Assembly: GCA_027030425.1 (NCBI GenBank)
Contig: JALVEW010000086.1
Coordinates: 1 to 34,920 of the forward strand
Length of the DNA stretch: 34,920 bases
Reading direction: 5' to 3'
From: Sedimenticola sp.
GTDB taxonomy: Bacteria > Pseudomonadota > Gammaproteobacteria > Chromatiales > Chromatiaceae
In this document: positions 8,676 to 17,468 of the stretch, piece after piece
Layout of the letters: every line of letters starts with the position of its first letter
Numbering within the stretch: the stretch's first letter is position 1
Notes under the pieces: model-generated
Databases searched by the model: none
What the model saw: the letters and a program-made list of their open reading frames with translations, nothing else
What the model was told of the DNA's origin: nothing
Made by a program: the position numbers and the translations under genes

Positions 8676-8704
8676 ATTATCGAATTCCCCAGTAAATCTA
8701 TCAA
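8676..8704 (-). promoter_or_regulatory. Sigma70-type promoter of erpA
   Basis: On the minus strand TTGATA (plus 8699-8704), an exact 17-bp spacer, then GATAAT (plus 8676-8681). Each hexamer is one base from consensus. The predicted start gives a leader of about 40 nt. Confidence 0.7.
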
Positions 8705-8767
8705 GTACCATTGCCCTTGCTGACAACCGGGATATCCAGCGCCCCGGGCCGACACGGTTTTACAGGC

Positions 8768-8804
8768 AAAAAAAGCCCCCTGGCGTACCAAACGCCAGGG
8801 GGCT
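8768..8804 (-). terminator. Strong intrinsic terminator of the giant surface-protein gene
   Basis: A perfect 12-bp stem AGCCCCCTGGCG / CGCCAGGGGGCT (8774-8785 with 8793-8804) with a 7-nt loop is followed on the minus strand by seven T residues (plus 8768-8774). It begins 14 bases after the stop codon of the 8-kb gene. Confidence 0.93.
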
Positions 8805-8818
8805 TGCGGGGGCCGGAC

Positions 8819-11800
8819 TTAGCGCCTGCTGTACACCCGCGCTGTTGCCAGGAGCATCAGCATCATGCCGAGCAGGAACAGCATCCAGGTGGACAGGACC
8901 GGCACGGGCGCTGGGGGCTTCAGGCTGAGGGAAACATCGCCATAGTCATCCTCGCCCGGATCGTTGTTGCCCGGAACCGAGTCGGGATCAAACTCGTTCG
9001 CCCCGGTGATCTCCGCGGTATTGCGCAGATCTCCCACACCCACGGTGGCCTGGAAGGTCAGGGACAGGCTGCTGCTCGCCGTCACGTTCAGGCCAGACCA
9101 GGTAATGGTGTTTCCGGTCAGCACACCACCATTGCTGATATTGGTGATATTGCTGAAACTTGCCGGCACGGGGTCCGTCACGGCCACGCCGGTGGCGTCA
9201 CTCGGTCCGGCATTGGATACCGTGAGAGTGAAGGTAACCACCTCGCCGGGGAAATAGACAGGACCACCGGACACCGTCTTCTCCAGGCTCAGATCAATGA
9301 CATCGGACGGCGTGAGCTGAACGCTGTCCTGATCGTCTTCACCAGCATCACCGTTTCCGGGGGTGGAATCGGAATCGATCTGATCCGCGCCAACAACCTC
9401 GGCCACGTTGACGTGATCGCCATTGAGCTCCACCACGGCATCGAAACCAAGGGTGACGGAATCATTGACCGCCACGGTCAGCCCGTTCCAGGTGATGGTG
9501 GCGCCATTGAGCGCACCGCCATTGCTGATGTTGCTGATGCTGCTGAAGCCGTTGGGCACCACGTCTCTCACCGCCACGCCAGTGGCCACATTGGGGCCGG
9601 CATTGGCGACCTGGATGCTGAAGTGCACGGTATCACCCGGGGTATAGTCCCCACTGCCGTCGGCATCAACGAGCAGGCTGACGGACTTCACCAGAGACAG
9701 GTCGATAACCTGCTGCACGTCAGGCTGCGCATAGTCCTCATCGTCCTCGGATTGATCCCCATTGTCGTTGTTGGGGTTCGAGTCGATATCGAACTCGTTG
9801 GCCGCCGTCACCTGTGCGGTATTCCGGTACGGCCCGGTGGGAAGCACGGTGGCATCAAAGGTGAGGGTCACCGGCGTTCCAACGGAAACCGTCATGCCAC
9901 TCCAGGTAATGGTGGAGCCGGACAGGCTGCCGCCATTGCTGATGTTCACGATATTCCCGTAACCTGCCGGAACCGCATCGGCCACACCCACGCCCGTCGC
10001 CGTATCCAGACCGGTATTGGTCAACACCAGGGTGAAGGTCACCACGTCGCCAACACGGGGGGCCGTGTTGCTGATGGTTTTCTGAAGTTGCAGATCAATG
10101 GTCGCGCCAACATTCAGGACCACGCCGCTCTCGTCGTCTTCGGACTGGTCGCCATCGTCGTTGTTGGGCGTCGAATCGATATCGAACTCATTCGCCGCTG
10201 TGACTTCCGCCACGTTGGTGTAGGAACCGCTACCGCCGACAATGGCATTGAAGGTCAGCGAGAGGCTGGCTCCCGCGGGCACGTTCAAACCGCTCCAGTC
10301 GATGTTGGTGCCAGCCAGAACCCCGCCATGGCTGATGGCACTGATGCCGCTGAACCCACTGGGCACCACGTCCCGCACACCAACACCGCTGGCATCGTCT
10401 GGACCGGCGTTGGCCAGCAGCAGGGTGAAGGTCACGGTATCGCCCGCCGTGACGCTGCCGCTGCCGTCGGCATCCGTGTTGAGGGCCACGGACTTGACCA
10501 GGGACAGATCGATCACGGGAGCAACGCTGGGCGTGACATTGGCCTCGTCATCCTCGGACTGATCGCCGTCATCATTGTTCGGTGTGGAATCCGGATCGCT
10601 CTGATCCGCCGCCGTCACCTGGGCCACGTTGGTATAGTTGCCCGTGCCCGTGAGAGTGGCGTCGAAGGTCAGCACCAGATTCTGGCCGTTGTTGACGCTC
10701 AGGCCCAGCCAGTTGATGACATTGCCCCCGGTCACCACGCCACCGGAAGACACGTTGGTGACGTTGGTGTAGCCGTCAGGCACGACATCCTGGATGTTCA
10801 CGCCGGTGGCATCGTTGGGTCCCTGGTTTGTCAGGGTGAGGGTGAAGGTCACCATATCCCCAGGAGTGTAACTGCCGCTGCCATCCGCGTCTGTGGTCAG
10901 GTTGACCGCCTTGGCCAGACTCAGATCCGTGGCCAGCACCAGGCTGACCAGGTGATCTTCCACCTCGCCATCCGGCGCCACGCCGGTGGGCTCCGCCACG
11001 CCCGCGCTGGACAGGCGGAAACGGGTGTGGATGTTGCCCGGCACGGAACCCGCCGGTACCGCTACCACCAGGTTGTTGCCACCGGCCACCAGATTGAGGC
11101 CGTTGGCGATGTGTTCGCCGGCATCGGCGAAATCACCGTCGCCGTTGAAGTCAGCCCAGGCATCCAGGACGCCCGCCTCGCTGGCCGTCACCGTCACATC
11201 GGTGTTGCTGCCGGCCACCCAGGGCTCGTTGAAGGTGACGCCGTCTTCATCGTCACCACCGGCGCAGCTGCCTGCCACCGGAGTTCCGGGCTGACTGTCG
11301 TCCCCGTCGTCGCTGGCGCCGGGCGCGCCATCGTGCTCACCGTCCACGCAGGATCCCAGATACAGGGTGGACCCGGCATCGAAAGCATGCACGGCGCCAT
11401 TGGAGGCCAGCAAGGTGCCATAGCTGTCTGGCAGGTCACCGAGGTCCGTGCTCAGCACGGTCACGGCGTAGTCCTCCACCTCGCCATCAGGCGCCGCCCC
11501 ATCCGGAGTGGAAATCCCTGCCGAACTGAAGCGGAAACGCAGCTGGGTATCACCTAGGGCCGCGTTACAGGGCACAGTGAAGCTCAGGCTGTTGGCCCCC
11601 GCGGACAGGGCCTGGCCGCTGAAGATTTGCTCCGTCGCAGACCAGCTGCCGTTGGCATCGAAGTCCATCCAGGCATCCAGCACACCGGCGACATTGGCGG
11701 TCACCGTGATATTGGTAGCCAGACAGGCTGCCACGGGGGAGTCGAAGGTGACACCGTCCTCGTCATCATCGTTCACACAAGTGCCGACTACAGCAACGCC

Positions 11801-14800
11801 GATATTGTTGTCATCCCCATCGGCGCCAGGGCTGGGCTGGCCGTCCAACTCGGTATCCACGCAACTTCCCAGGTACATGGGGTTGCTGGCCGCGACCCCG
11901 TGAACAGCGCCATTGCTGGCGATATCCACGGGATAGCTGGATGCCGCATCACCCAGGTCGAAGCCGTTGATGGTCACCTGGTAATCCTCCACTTCACCGT
12001 CCGAGGCAGGACCGTCTGGACTCTGTACGCCCCCGGAGGTCAGCCGGAACCGGGCATAGCTGGTTCCCGCAGCCGCGTCACAGGGAACGTCGATGGTCAG
12101 GCTGTTGACCCCGGCATACACTGCCTGGGAACTGAACACATGCTCGGCGGCGTCGAAGCTGCCGTTGCCGTTGAAATCCACCCAGGCATCCAGCAGGCCA
12201 TTGCGATTGGCCGTCACGGAGATGGTGTTGGTCTGACAGGCGAACAGTTCCGAGCCATTGACGAATACCACGCCGTCTTCATCATCGGCGCACAGGCCAA
12301 TGGTGGAGCTTCCCTGGGTCAGATCATCACCATCCGCGCCCACGCCAGGCTGGCCATCGGTTTCGGTATCCACGCAGCTGCCCAGCATGAGCGGGTTGCC
12401 AGGATCCACCTGATGGCTGGGGCCATTGCTACCCGCGCTGGTGGCGAAGGAGTCGGGCAAGTCGCCCCAGTCCTCGCCCAGGACGTTCAGACGATAGTCC
12501 TCGACCTCGCCGTCAGCCAGCAAGCCCGTGGGGGTAATGGCGCCCGCTGTAGTGGTGCAGCGGAAGCGGGCGTAAAGATACCCGGGCGACTGACTGGCAG
12601 GAACATTGGTATTGACCACCAGGGGGGCGCCGCCGGCGGTGACGGGCTGACCGCTGACGACCTGCTCGCTTGCAGCAAACACGCCATCACGGTTCCAGTC
12701 GATCCAGCCGCTGACATTACAATCGGCAGGAGATGCCGCGCCTACGGAGATATCGATGCTCAGGGCATCTCCCGGCAGCAGGGAAGTACTGGAGAAGGTG
12801 ACGCCATCCTCATCATCGCCAGCGGTTCCGCAGGCGCCGTAGGTCGTGCCAAACTGGCTGGTGTCGTCTGCCAGGGCGTCGGCATCCTGGAAGGCGCCAT
12901 TATCGGCATCCACGCAGTCACCCAGGAAAGGTGAGCCGGCACCCAGCAGGTGAGTCGCTCCCAGATCCAGGGCCGTGGTCTGATATTCCAGAACATCGGT
13001 ACCGGACAACACATCCGGATTGTCACCATAGTCATAGGCAGGCACGGTGACCGCCGCGGAGGTAAAACAGAAATCCACGCTGAGATTGGTATTGTCGTCG
13101 GAGTCTCCATCGGTCACAGGCTCGCCGTTGGGCGTCAGTTGCACGGGCAGACTGCCGAGCACCGCGCCGATGTGGCCGCCGTTGTCGTCTCCATTGTAAT
13201 CGTCGTCCGGATCAGGGGCGGGATCATTGCCGGTGCAGGTCTGCAAACCAGCCAAGGCGCCAGTGCCGGAGAAATTACTCAGATCCACGACCACAATATA
13301 GTCGCCGCCATCCAAGGCGCCGAACTCGTAACGGCCATCCAGGCCATTGCTGGTCACGGTAAAGGTGGCGCCCGCATATTCATCGATGGAGGGCACGCCA
13401 TCACCATTGACATCCTTGTACAGACTCAAACGTACGCCGTTGACCCCGGTTTCGCCATTTTGCGGCTCAAAGATGCCATCGTTGTCGGTCTCCAGCCACA
13501 CCTGGTTACCCAGCAGCAGTCCGCCCATGGGCAGGGTGATGCCGGCATCATGGCTGGGATCGTATTCGTCAGCGGCCAGGGTGACGATATGGCCATAGCC
13601 GCTCACGGTATTCGCATCCGAATCCACAGTGTCGTCACCGCCCTGATCCCGGGAAGTGAAACCGTTGGCCGAGGCAGGCACGCTGAACTTCACGTAATAC
13701 GGAACGCCAGGCGCTAGGCCATCGAAGCGATAGTAGCCGGGGAAGCCATTGGCATCATCCGCCGTGGCCTGGGTTGCCACCAGGGTATCACCGGCGCCGG
13801 GGGAGCCGTCACCATTGTCGACATACAACTCGACGGTGACACCATTCACGCCATCGAAGGGCGCTTCATTCTGAATTCCGTCGCCGTTGTAGTCGAACCA
13901 GACGTAGTTGCCCAGGGACGCGGTACCCGTGGGAACCAGGCCGGCGTCGATAGTGGGGTTGTCCTCATTCACGGCAAGGGTAATGAGTTCGCTGCACCCG
14001 GTGGCCGGATTGACGTTGGAGTCCTGGGTGGAATCCCCTCCAAGATTCGGCCCGGTTATGCTGTAGGTTGCCGGGGCATCCATGCAGACGTAGTAATCCC
14101 CTGCAGACAGCCCGGGGAAACTGTACCACCCGGACTGTCCACCCGGCCCCATGGAGGTGAGGGTAGTACCCAGCTGCACGTCGTCAAAGGTGCCCGGCAC
14201 GCCATCCATGCCCGGCGCGTACAGGAACATCTGAACATTGTTCAGCCCCGTGGGACCATCGTTCTGGATGCCATCTCCGTTGGTATCCACCCATACATAA
14301 TCTCCCAGGCTGGCCCCGGTACAGCTTCCAAGATCCGTGCCGACCTTGTTGGGCTCAGCGCTCAGCGGCGTCCCCAGGTCGCTGCGGTAGGCCCGCCACG
14401 CAAAGGAGTTGTAGGCAAACTCACCCGCATTGATGCCGGCGGGAGCCTTCATGTTGAGAACCATTTCCCGCTTGTCATAGGAGATTGCCGGCGGGCCGGT
14501 AAACTCGAACTTGACGGAACGCACGTCGGAAATCGGCGTGGGCGCCACTGTGGTCCAGTTGGGGGCGTCACAGCTGCTGGTGGGGCCACCTACTTCTCCC
14601 CGGCAGGGGTTGCCCGAGGTGCTGTAATAGACGGTCACGCCGGAAGGCGCCGCGATGGGCGCCACCAGGGACGGCGTCCACTGGGAGCCCCGGGCAGTGG
14701 TGTCAATCACGCCCGTGTCACCCACGAAGGGCAGAATGTCGATGAGTACGAAGTCCTCCATGGGCACCGTGCCCACGTTGGTGACATCTATCTTGTACTG

Positions 14801-16888
14801 GAAAGCCCCGCCCGGCAGTTGCCCGCTGGAGGTGGCGGTGAAATCAGCGTCGCAACTGGCCTTGACAACCTTGCTGGACACCAGTTGCGCCACGGCCTGT
14901 ACATCAATCGTGCTGTTGCGCGTGCAGCGCCTGTCCGCAGTGCTGCCGTCTTCGTCCAGATCCAGGACGTCGGCAACGCTCGACCCTGTACAACGCTCTC
15001 CTATGGGCGCGTTGTGCTGCATGCCAAAGGTATTGCCCAGGGAGCCCATGGGCGCGCCATTGCGAACCGTGGTGTCATAGCGGATGTCCGCGTAACTGTC
15101 GCGGGGAAAATCACCGGCGGAAGTCCAGGTCCAGCGCAGCAGGGTGCGCCCTGTGTTCTTGTAGTTGTCGATCTGCTCGAACACATCAGGGGCAGGCACC
15201 CCGGCTGTACCCGCATCAAAGGTTTGGTTGCCGGCATAGATCAGATCAACGGGCAGAAGGTCCGTGAGCACCAGTTGGTTCAGGGGCAGATCCTGGCTGG
15301 AATAGCTGTGCAGACGGGCGCGCAGCCGCCAGTTGATGGTGTCCCCGGCGAAATAAGGGCCGGAGCCGGTCATGTCCGTCTTGTCCGGGTAGAAACTCAC
15401 ATAGGCCCCACTGACGTTGAAGCTGGCGCAGTCGTTCTGCTGTGGCAAAGCCGTGCCAGCGGGGTATTCACTGAACAGATCGGCGCAGTTCTGCACCAGA
15501 TCACCCTCGGATACCGGGTTGCCCACCGCATCCGGATTGAAGATCTTGGCATAGATTCTGGGGCGGTCACCCCAAGTGGCCGGCGCCATGCCCGGCGCGG
15601 CGGTACCGTAAAGCCAGCGGATCTTGGTGATGTGAACACCTGCCGGCAGGGAAGGAGCCGGAAGAGTGCTGTTGGTGGCGGTGTCAGGAGATGTGCCCAG
15701 CAGATTCCATGTCCCAACCGAATCGGAGCGCTCGTATTCCACGAGCACGCCCACGCCAGCCGCGTAGTTGGACAGCCCGTTGTAACTACCTGTGGTAACA
15801 CCGGTAATCGTAAGAGCCACGCCCGCCGGCAGGGCATCCTCCACAATCATGTTGTACAGGTCCACGTTACCGGCGTTTCTGGGATAGAAGTAGTAATAGA
15901 ACTCCTGCCCATTGTCCGGCACGGTGCTGATTGCCGGAGGAATCGGCCCGCCGGCGGATTTATCGAAACTGGGATTGGCATTCGGCACAAAGGTTTCAAC
16001 GGGATGCGTTGACTCCCCCACGCCAAAGTTCTGGCTATTGGTATCACCGAAAGGCACCCCGTCCGCGGTAAAGCTGTTGGTCACGCTGGTGTTGGGGGTG
16101 AAATCGGCGCTCTCGTACCGCACCCTCACTTCAATATCACGGTTTTGGCCGGCATTCACGCTCAGCCCCGTCCACTGCAGCTGATAAGGAGCGGAAAGCT
16201 TGGTTCCCACGCATCCGGGCTCACAGGTCGCCGCAGGGGTAGCACCGAGGAATACCGGCGTATTGGGATTAATGTCCCCCAGGGGCAGGGTATCAACCAC
16301 ATCCAGACTGCTGATGTTGAGTTCGCCGTTGTTGTTGATCCGCAGACGATAGGTGGTTTCACGATCCAAATAGGAAGGATTGGTCAGCAGGGTCTTGCTC
16401 AGAACCGCGCTCACGTCCGCCACGGCTGTGACGTCCACGGGGCCTGCGCTGGTGGGGGTTCCCATGTTGGTACTGGTGGCAGTGTTGCTGGCTACCGTGC
16501 CATCAGGGGTGGTACCCACCGGGAAACGGACATTGATCTGCAAATCACCGGAATTACCCGCAGGGAGGGGAGAAACCATGTTGAAGGTGACCGTGCCATT
16601 GGTACCAGGAGCCGGCGCGCTGATGGAAGCCACGTCGCTGGTTCCCAGAGCGTTCACGAACACAACTTCCGGCGGCAGCACGTCCGTGATCTGGCCACCG
16701 ACGCAGTCCCCGGAAGTCAGGCTGCAGCTGTAACTGAGGATGTAGCTAAAGACCTGTCCGGCGCGCTTGGTGTTGCCGGGATCGACATTGACCACGACTT
16801 TGGAATTGATGCCCGCCATGGCCGGCGAGAAAAAGAGGCTTGCAATAAACAGCAGCGCGATACGAGAAAATCTATTCGTCTTGGTCAT
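8819..16888 (-). CDS. Giant secreted mosaic protein (DUF11, SdrD-B, GEVED repeats) with IPTL-CTERM-like sorting tail
   Basis: The gene encodes 2689 aa. A signal peptide (MTKTNRFSRIALLF...SPAMAG) leads to a region of DUF11-like conserved-repeat modules (about 30-850). Three SdrD-B/Cna-B-like domains follow at about 860, 990 and 1125 (SLGDYVWVDTNGDGIQN, SLGNYVWFDYNGDGIQN, LLGNQVWLETDNDGIF), with Dx[DN]xDG loops likely to bind calcium. Four GEVED domains end at about 1460, 1630, 1800 and 1970. Five DUF11 repeats of about 135-140 aa (DLSLxKxV...DADGSGxxTPGDxVTFTL) follow, then a C-terminal VPVLSTWMLFLLGMMLMLL plus RR. That tail resembles IPTL-CTERM, a substrate signal for an exosortase. The frame also opens at a GTG (16906), but the ATG at 16888 fits the signal peptide better, although its GGAG is 12 nt away. 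The likely role is a surface adhesin or matrix protein; this is inferred. It is a single gene with its own promoter and terminator. Confidence 0.88.
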   Translation of the reverse strand: MTKTNRFSRIALLFIASLFFSPAMAGINSKVVVNVDPGNTKRAGQVFSYILSYSCSLTSGDCVGGQITDVLPPEVVFVNALGTSDVASISAPAPGTNGTVTFNMVSPLPAGNSGDLQINVRFPVGTTPDGTVASNTATSTNMGTPTSAGPVDVTAVADVSAVLSKTLLTNPSYLDRETTYRLRINNNGELNISSLDVVDTLPLGDINPNTPVFLGATPAATCEPGCVGTKLSAPYQLQWTGLSVNAGQNRDIEVRVRYESADFTPNTSVTNSFTADGVPFGDTNSQNFGVGESTHPVETFVPNANPSFDKSAGGPIPPAISTVPDNGQEFYYYFYPRNAGNVDLYNMIVEDALPAGVALTITGVTTGSYNGLSNYAAGVGVLVEYERSDSVGTWNLLGTSPDTATNSTLPAPSLPAGVHITKIRWLYGTAAPGMAPATWGDRPRIYAKIFNPDAVGNPVSEGDLVQNCADLFSEYPAGTALPQQNDCASFNVSGAYVSFYPDKTDMTGSGPYFAGDTINWRLRARLHSYSSQDLPLNQLVLTDLLPVDLIYAGNQTFDAGTAGVPAPDVFEQIDNYKNTGRTLLRWTWTSAGDFPRDSYADIRYDTTVRNGAPMGSLGNTFGMQHNAPIGERCTGSSVADVLDLDEDGSTADRRCTRNSTIDVQAVAQLVSSKVVKASCDADFTATSSGQLPGGAFQYKIDVTNVGTVPMEDFVLIDILPFVGDTGVIDTTARGSQWTPSLVAPIAAPSGVTVYYSTSGNPCRGEVGGPTSSCDAPNWTTVAPTPISDVRSVKFEFTGPPAISYDKREMVLNMKAPAGINAGEFAYNSFAWRAYRSDLGTPLSAEPNKVGTDLGSCTGASLGDYVWVDTNGDGIQNDGPTGLNNVQMFLYAPGMDGVPGTFDDVQLGTTLTSMGPGGQSGWYSFPGLSAGDYYVCMDAPATYSITGPNLGGDSTQDSNVNPATGCSELITLAVNEDNPTIDAGLVPTGTASLGNYVWFDYNGDGIQNEAPFDGVNGVTVELYVDNGDGSPGAGDTLVATQATADDANGFPGYYRFDGLAPGVPYYVKFSVPASANGFTSRDQGGDDTVDSDANTVSGYGHIVTLAADEYDPSHDAGITLPMGGLLLGNQVWLETDNDGIFEPQNGETGVNGVRLSLYKDVNGDGVPSIDEYAGATFTVTSNGLDGRYEFGALDGGDYIVVVDLSNFSGTGALAGLQTCTGNDPAPDPDDDYNGDDNGGHIGAVLGSLPVQLTPNGEPVTDGDSDDNTNLSVDFCFTSAAVTVPAYDYGDNPDVLSGTDVLEYQTTALDLGATHLLGAGSPFLGDCVDADNGAFQDADALADDTSQFGTTYGACGTAGDDEDGVTFSSTSLLPGDALSIDISVGAASPADCNVSGWIDWNRDGVFAASEQVVSGQPVTAGGAPLVVNTNVPASQSPGYLYARFRCTTTAGAITPTGLLADGEVEDYRLNVLGEDWGDLPDSFATSAGSNGPSHQVDPGNPLMLGSCVDTETDGQPGVGADGDDLTQGSSTIGLCADDEDGVVFVNGSELFACQTNTISVTANRNGLLDAWVDFNGNGSFDAAEHVFSSQAVYAGVNSLTIDVPCDAAAGTSYARFRLTSGGVQSPDGPASDGEVEDYQVTINGFDLGDAASSYPVDIASNGAVHGVAASNPMYLGSCVDTELDGQPSPGADGDDNNIGVAVVGTCVNDDDEDGVTFDSPVAACLATNITVTANVAGVLDAWMDFDANGSWSATEQIFSGQALSAGANSLSFTVPCNAALGDTQLRFRFSSAGISTPDGAAPDGEVEDYAVTVLSTDLGDLPDSYGTLLASNGAVHAFDAGSTLYLGSCVDGEHDGAPGASDDGDDSQPGTPVAGSCAGGDDEDGVTFNEPWVAGSNTDVTVTASEAGVLDAWADFNGDGDFADAGEHIANGLNLVAGGNNLVVAVPAGSVPGNIHTRFRLSSAGVAEPTGVAPDGEVEDHLVSLVLATDLSLAKAVNLTTDADGSGSYTPGDMVTFTLTLTNQGPNDATGVNIQDVVPDGYTNVTNVSSGGVVTGGNVINWLGLSVNNGQNLVLTFDATLTGTGNYTNVAQVTAADQSDPDSTPNNDDGDQSEDDEANVTPSVAPVIDLSLVKSVALNTDADGSGSVTAGDTVTFTLLLANAGPDDASGVGVRDVVPSGFSGISAISHGGVLAGTNIDWSGLNVPAGASLSLTFNAIVGGSGSYTNVAEVTAANEFDIDSTPNNDDGDQSEDDESGVVLNVGATIDLQLQKTISNTAPRVGDVVTFTLVLTNTGLDTATGVGVADAVPAGYGNIVNISNGGSLSGSTITWSGMTVSVGTPVTLTFDATVLPTGPYRNTAQVTAANEFDIDSNPNNDNGDQSEDDEDYAQPDVQQVIDLSLVKSVSLLVDADGSGDYTPGDTVHFSIQVANAGPNVATGVAVRDVVPNGFSSISNISNGGALNGATITWNGLTVAVNDSVTLGFDAVVELNGDHVNVAEVVGADQIDSDSTPGNGDAGEDDQDSVQLTPSDVIDLSLEKTVSGGPVYFPGEVVTFTLTVSNAGPSDATGVAVTDPVPASFSNITNISNGGVLTGNTITWSGLNVTASSSLSLTFQATVGVGDLRNTAEITGANEFDPDSVPGNNDPGEDDYGDVSLSLKPPAPVPVLSTWMLFLLGMMLMLLATARVYSRR

Positions 16889-17007
16889 GGTAATTGTCGT
16901 CTCCACGGCAATAAAACGATCACCCCGGCCATCCCATCACTAAATCCGGCACTGATGCAACCGGCGGGCCAACCGCTATCGGTAGGGCTTCAAACAGCGC
17001 ATATCAA

Positions 17008-17203
17008 TCCAAAAACAGGTGATTGAAAACACCTGCTTCACAAAAGAACAGATCCTTCTGGAAAAGCCGGCACCATCCGGTGTATTCATCTTTCTTCTGG
17101 ATGGTCAGCCCGTGCCCGCCCCCTTGGGCACCTTGGGAACGAAGAACCAGGGATTTCCCCGCCGTTCTTCGAGCATTCAGCAATAAATATTTGTTGAAAT
17201 CAG
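17008..17203 (-). ncRNA. Structured leader or small RNA upstream of the giant gene (candidate)
   Basis: From the predicted start near 17203, the minus-strand transcript contains GAAGAAC/GTTCTTC (around 17135-17170), GTGCCC/GGGCAC (around 17110-17133), CCATCC/GGATGG (around 17073-17104) and a final CAGGTG/CACCTG stem followed by TTTTTGG. These are about 195 nt of RNA ending in an intrinsic terminator, 120 nt before the ATG of the surface-protein gene. It could be an attenuator, a riboswitch or an independent small RNA. I do not recognise a known family, and the c-di-GMP-I (GEMM) consensus is not present. A 67-codon frame inside it starts at a GTG before the predicted transcription start and is not supported. 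Confidence 0.5.
17011..17035 (-). terminator. Intrinsic terminator inside the leader of the giant gene
   Basis: CAGGTG (plus 17030-17035 read in reverse complement) pairs with CACCTG (plus 17016-17021) around an 8-nt loop, and five T residues follow on the minus strand (plus 17011-17015). The stem is only 6 bp, so read-through is likely. Its position between promoter and coding region is typical of attenuation. Confidence 0.6.
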
Positions 17204-17209
17204 GCACGA

Positions 17210-17237
17210 ATCATAGAAAAAACCGCCACCGTGTCAA
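17210..17237 (-). promoter_or_regulatory. Promoter of the giant surface-protein gene
   Basis: On the minus strand a perfect TTGACA (plus 17232-17237), a 16-bp spacer and TATGAT (plus 17210-17215, one mismatch). It is the only strong promoter seen between bactofilin and the surface-protein gene and implies a 5' leader of about 315 nt. Confidence 0.75.
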
Positions 17238-17240
17238 TTT

Positions 17241-17255
17241 GTATTCCAGGAATAC
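17241..17255. promoter_or_regulatory. Probable operator: 15-bp interrupted palindrome next to the -35
   Basis: GTATTCC-A-GGAATAC is a perfect 7+1+7 inverted repeat located 3 bp upstream of the TTGACA of the surface-protein promoter. The half-site GGAATAC occurs again at 17283-17289, 34 bp further upstream. A shortened related palindrome GTATT-G-AATAC lies at 17391-17401. The position next to the -35 suits an activator that contacts RNA polymerase; the protein is not identifiable from sequence. Confidence 0.55.
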
Positions 17256-17468
17256 ACGGAGAATTACCCGATAAATCCCCTAGGAATACCCTATCTCTAC
17301 CCATCGAACTAAACGCTTGATAAACAAAGCACAAACCACCCCCGCACCTGGAGCACATCTGTTAACCACCACGAAAGCGCTCCTGGCAGGGTATTGAATA
17401 CGGATTTATTTCAGCACCAAGATCTGGCTGAGGGAGACATATTTGGTTGCCGGGTTAATAATACATAG
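17256..17468. other. Intergenic region between the surface-protein promoter and bactofilin
   Basis: No gene or clear terminator was seen for the bactofilin transcript. The stretch is relatively AT-rich and contains the extra half-site GGAATAC (17283-17289) and the small palindrome GTATTGAATAC (17391-17401), which may belong to the same regulatory region. Confidence 0.5.

Noticed and set aside
8711-16012. Long plus-strand open frames antisense to the giant gene (for example 8711-11557, 948 codons; 11627-12934; 12950-13717; 14819-16012)
   Set aside because: They run opposite to a gene with clear domains and arise from its repetitive, GC-rich codon use. Their products are low-complexity His/Gly/Ile-rich repeats without recognisable domains, and no start signals were seen.
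17004-17207. 67-codon minus-strand frame in the surface-protein leader
   Set aside because: Its GTG start lies upstream of the predicted transcription start, it has no ribosome binding site, and it runs through the hairpins and into the terminator. The stretch is better explained as structured RNA.
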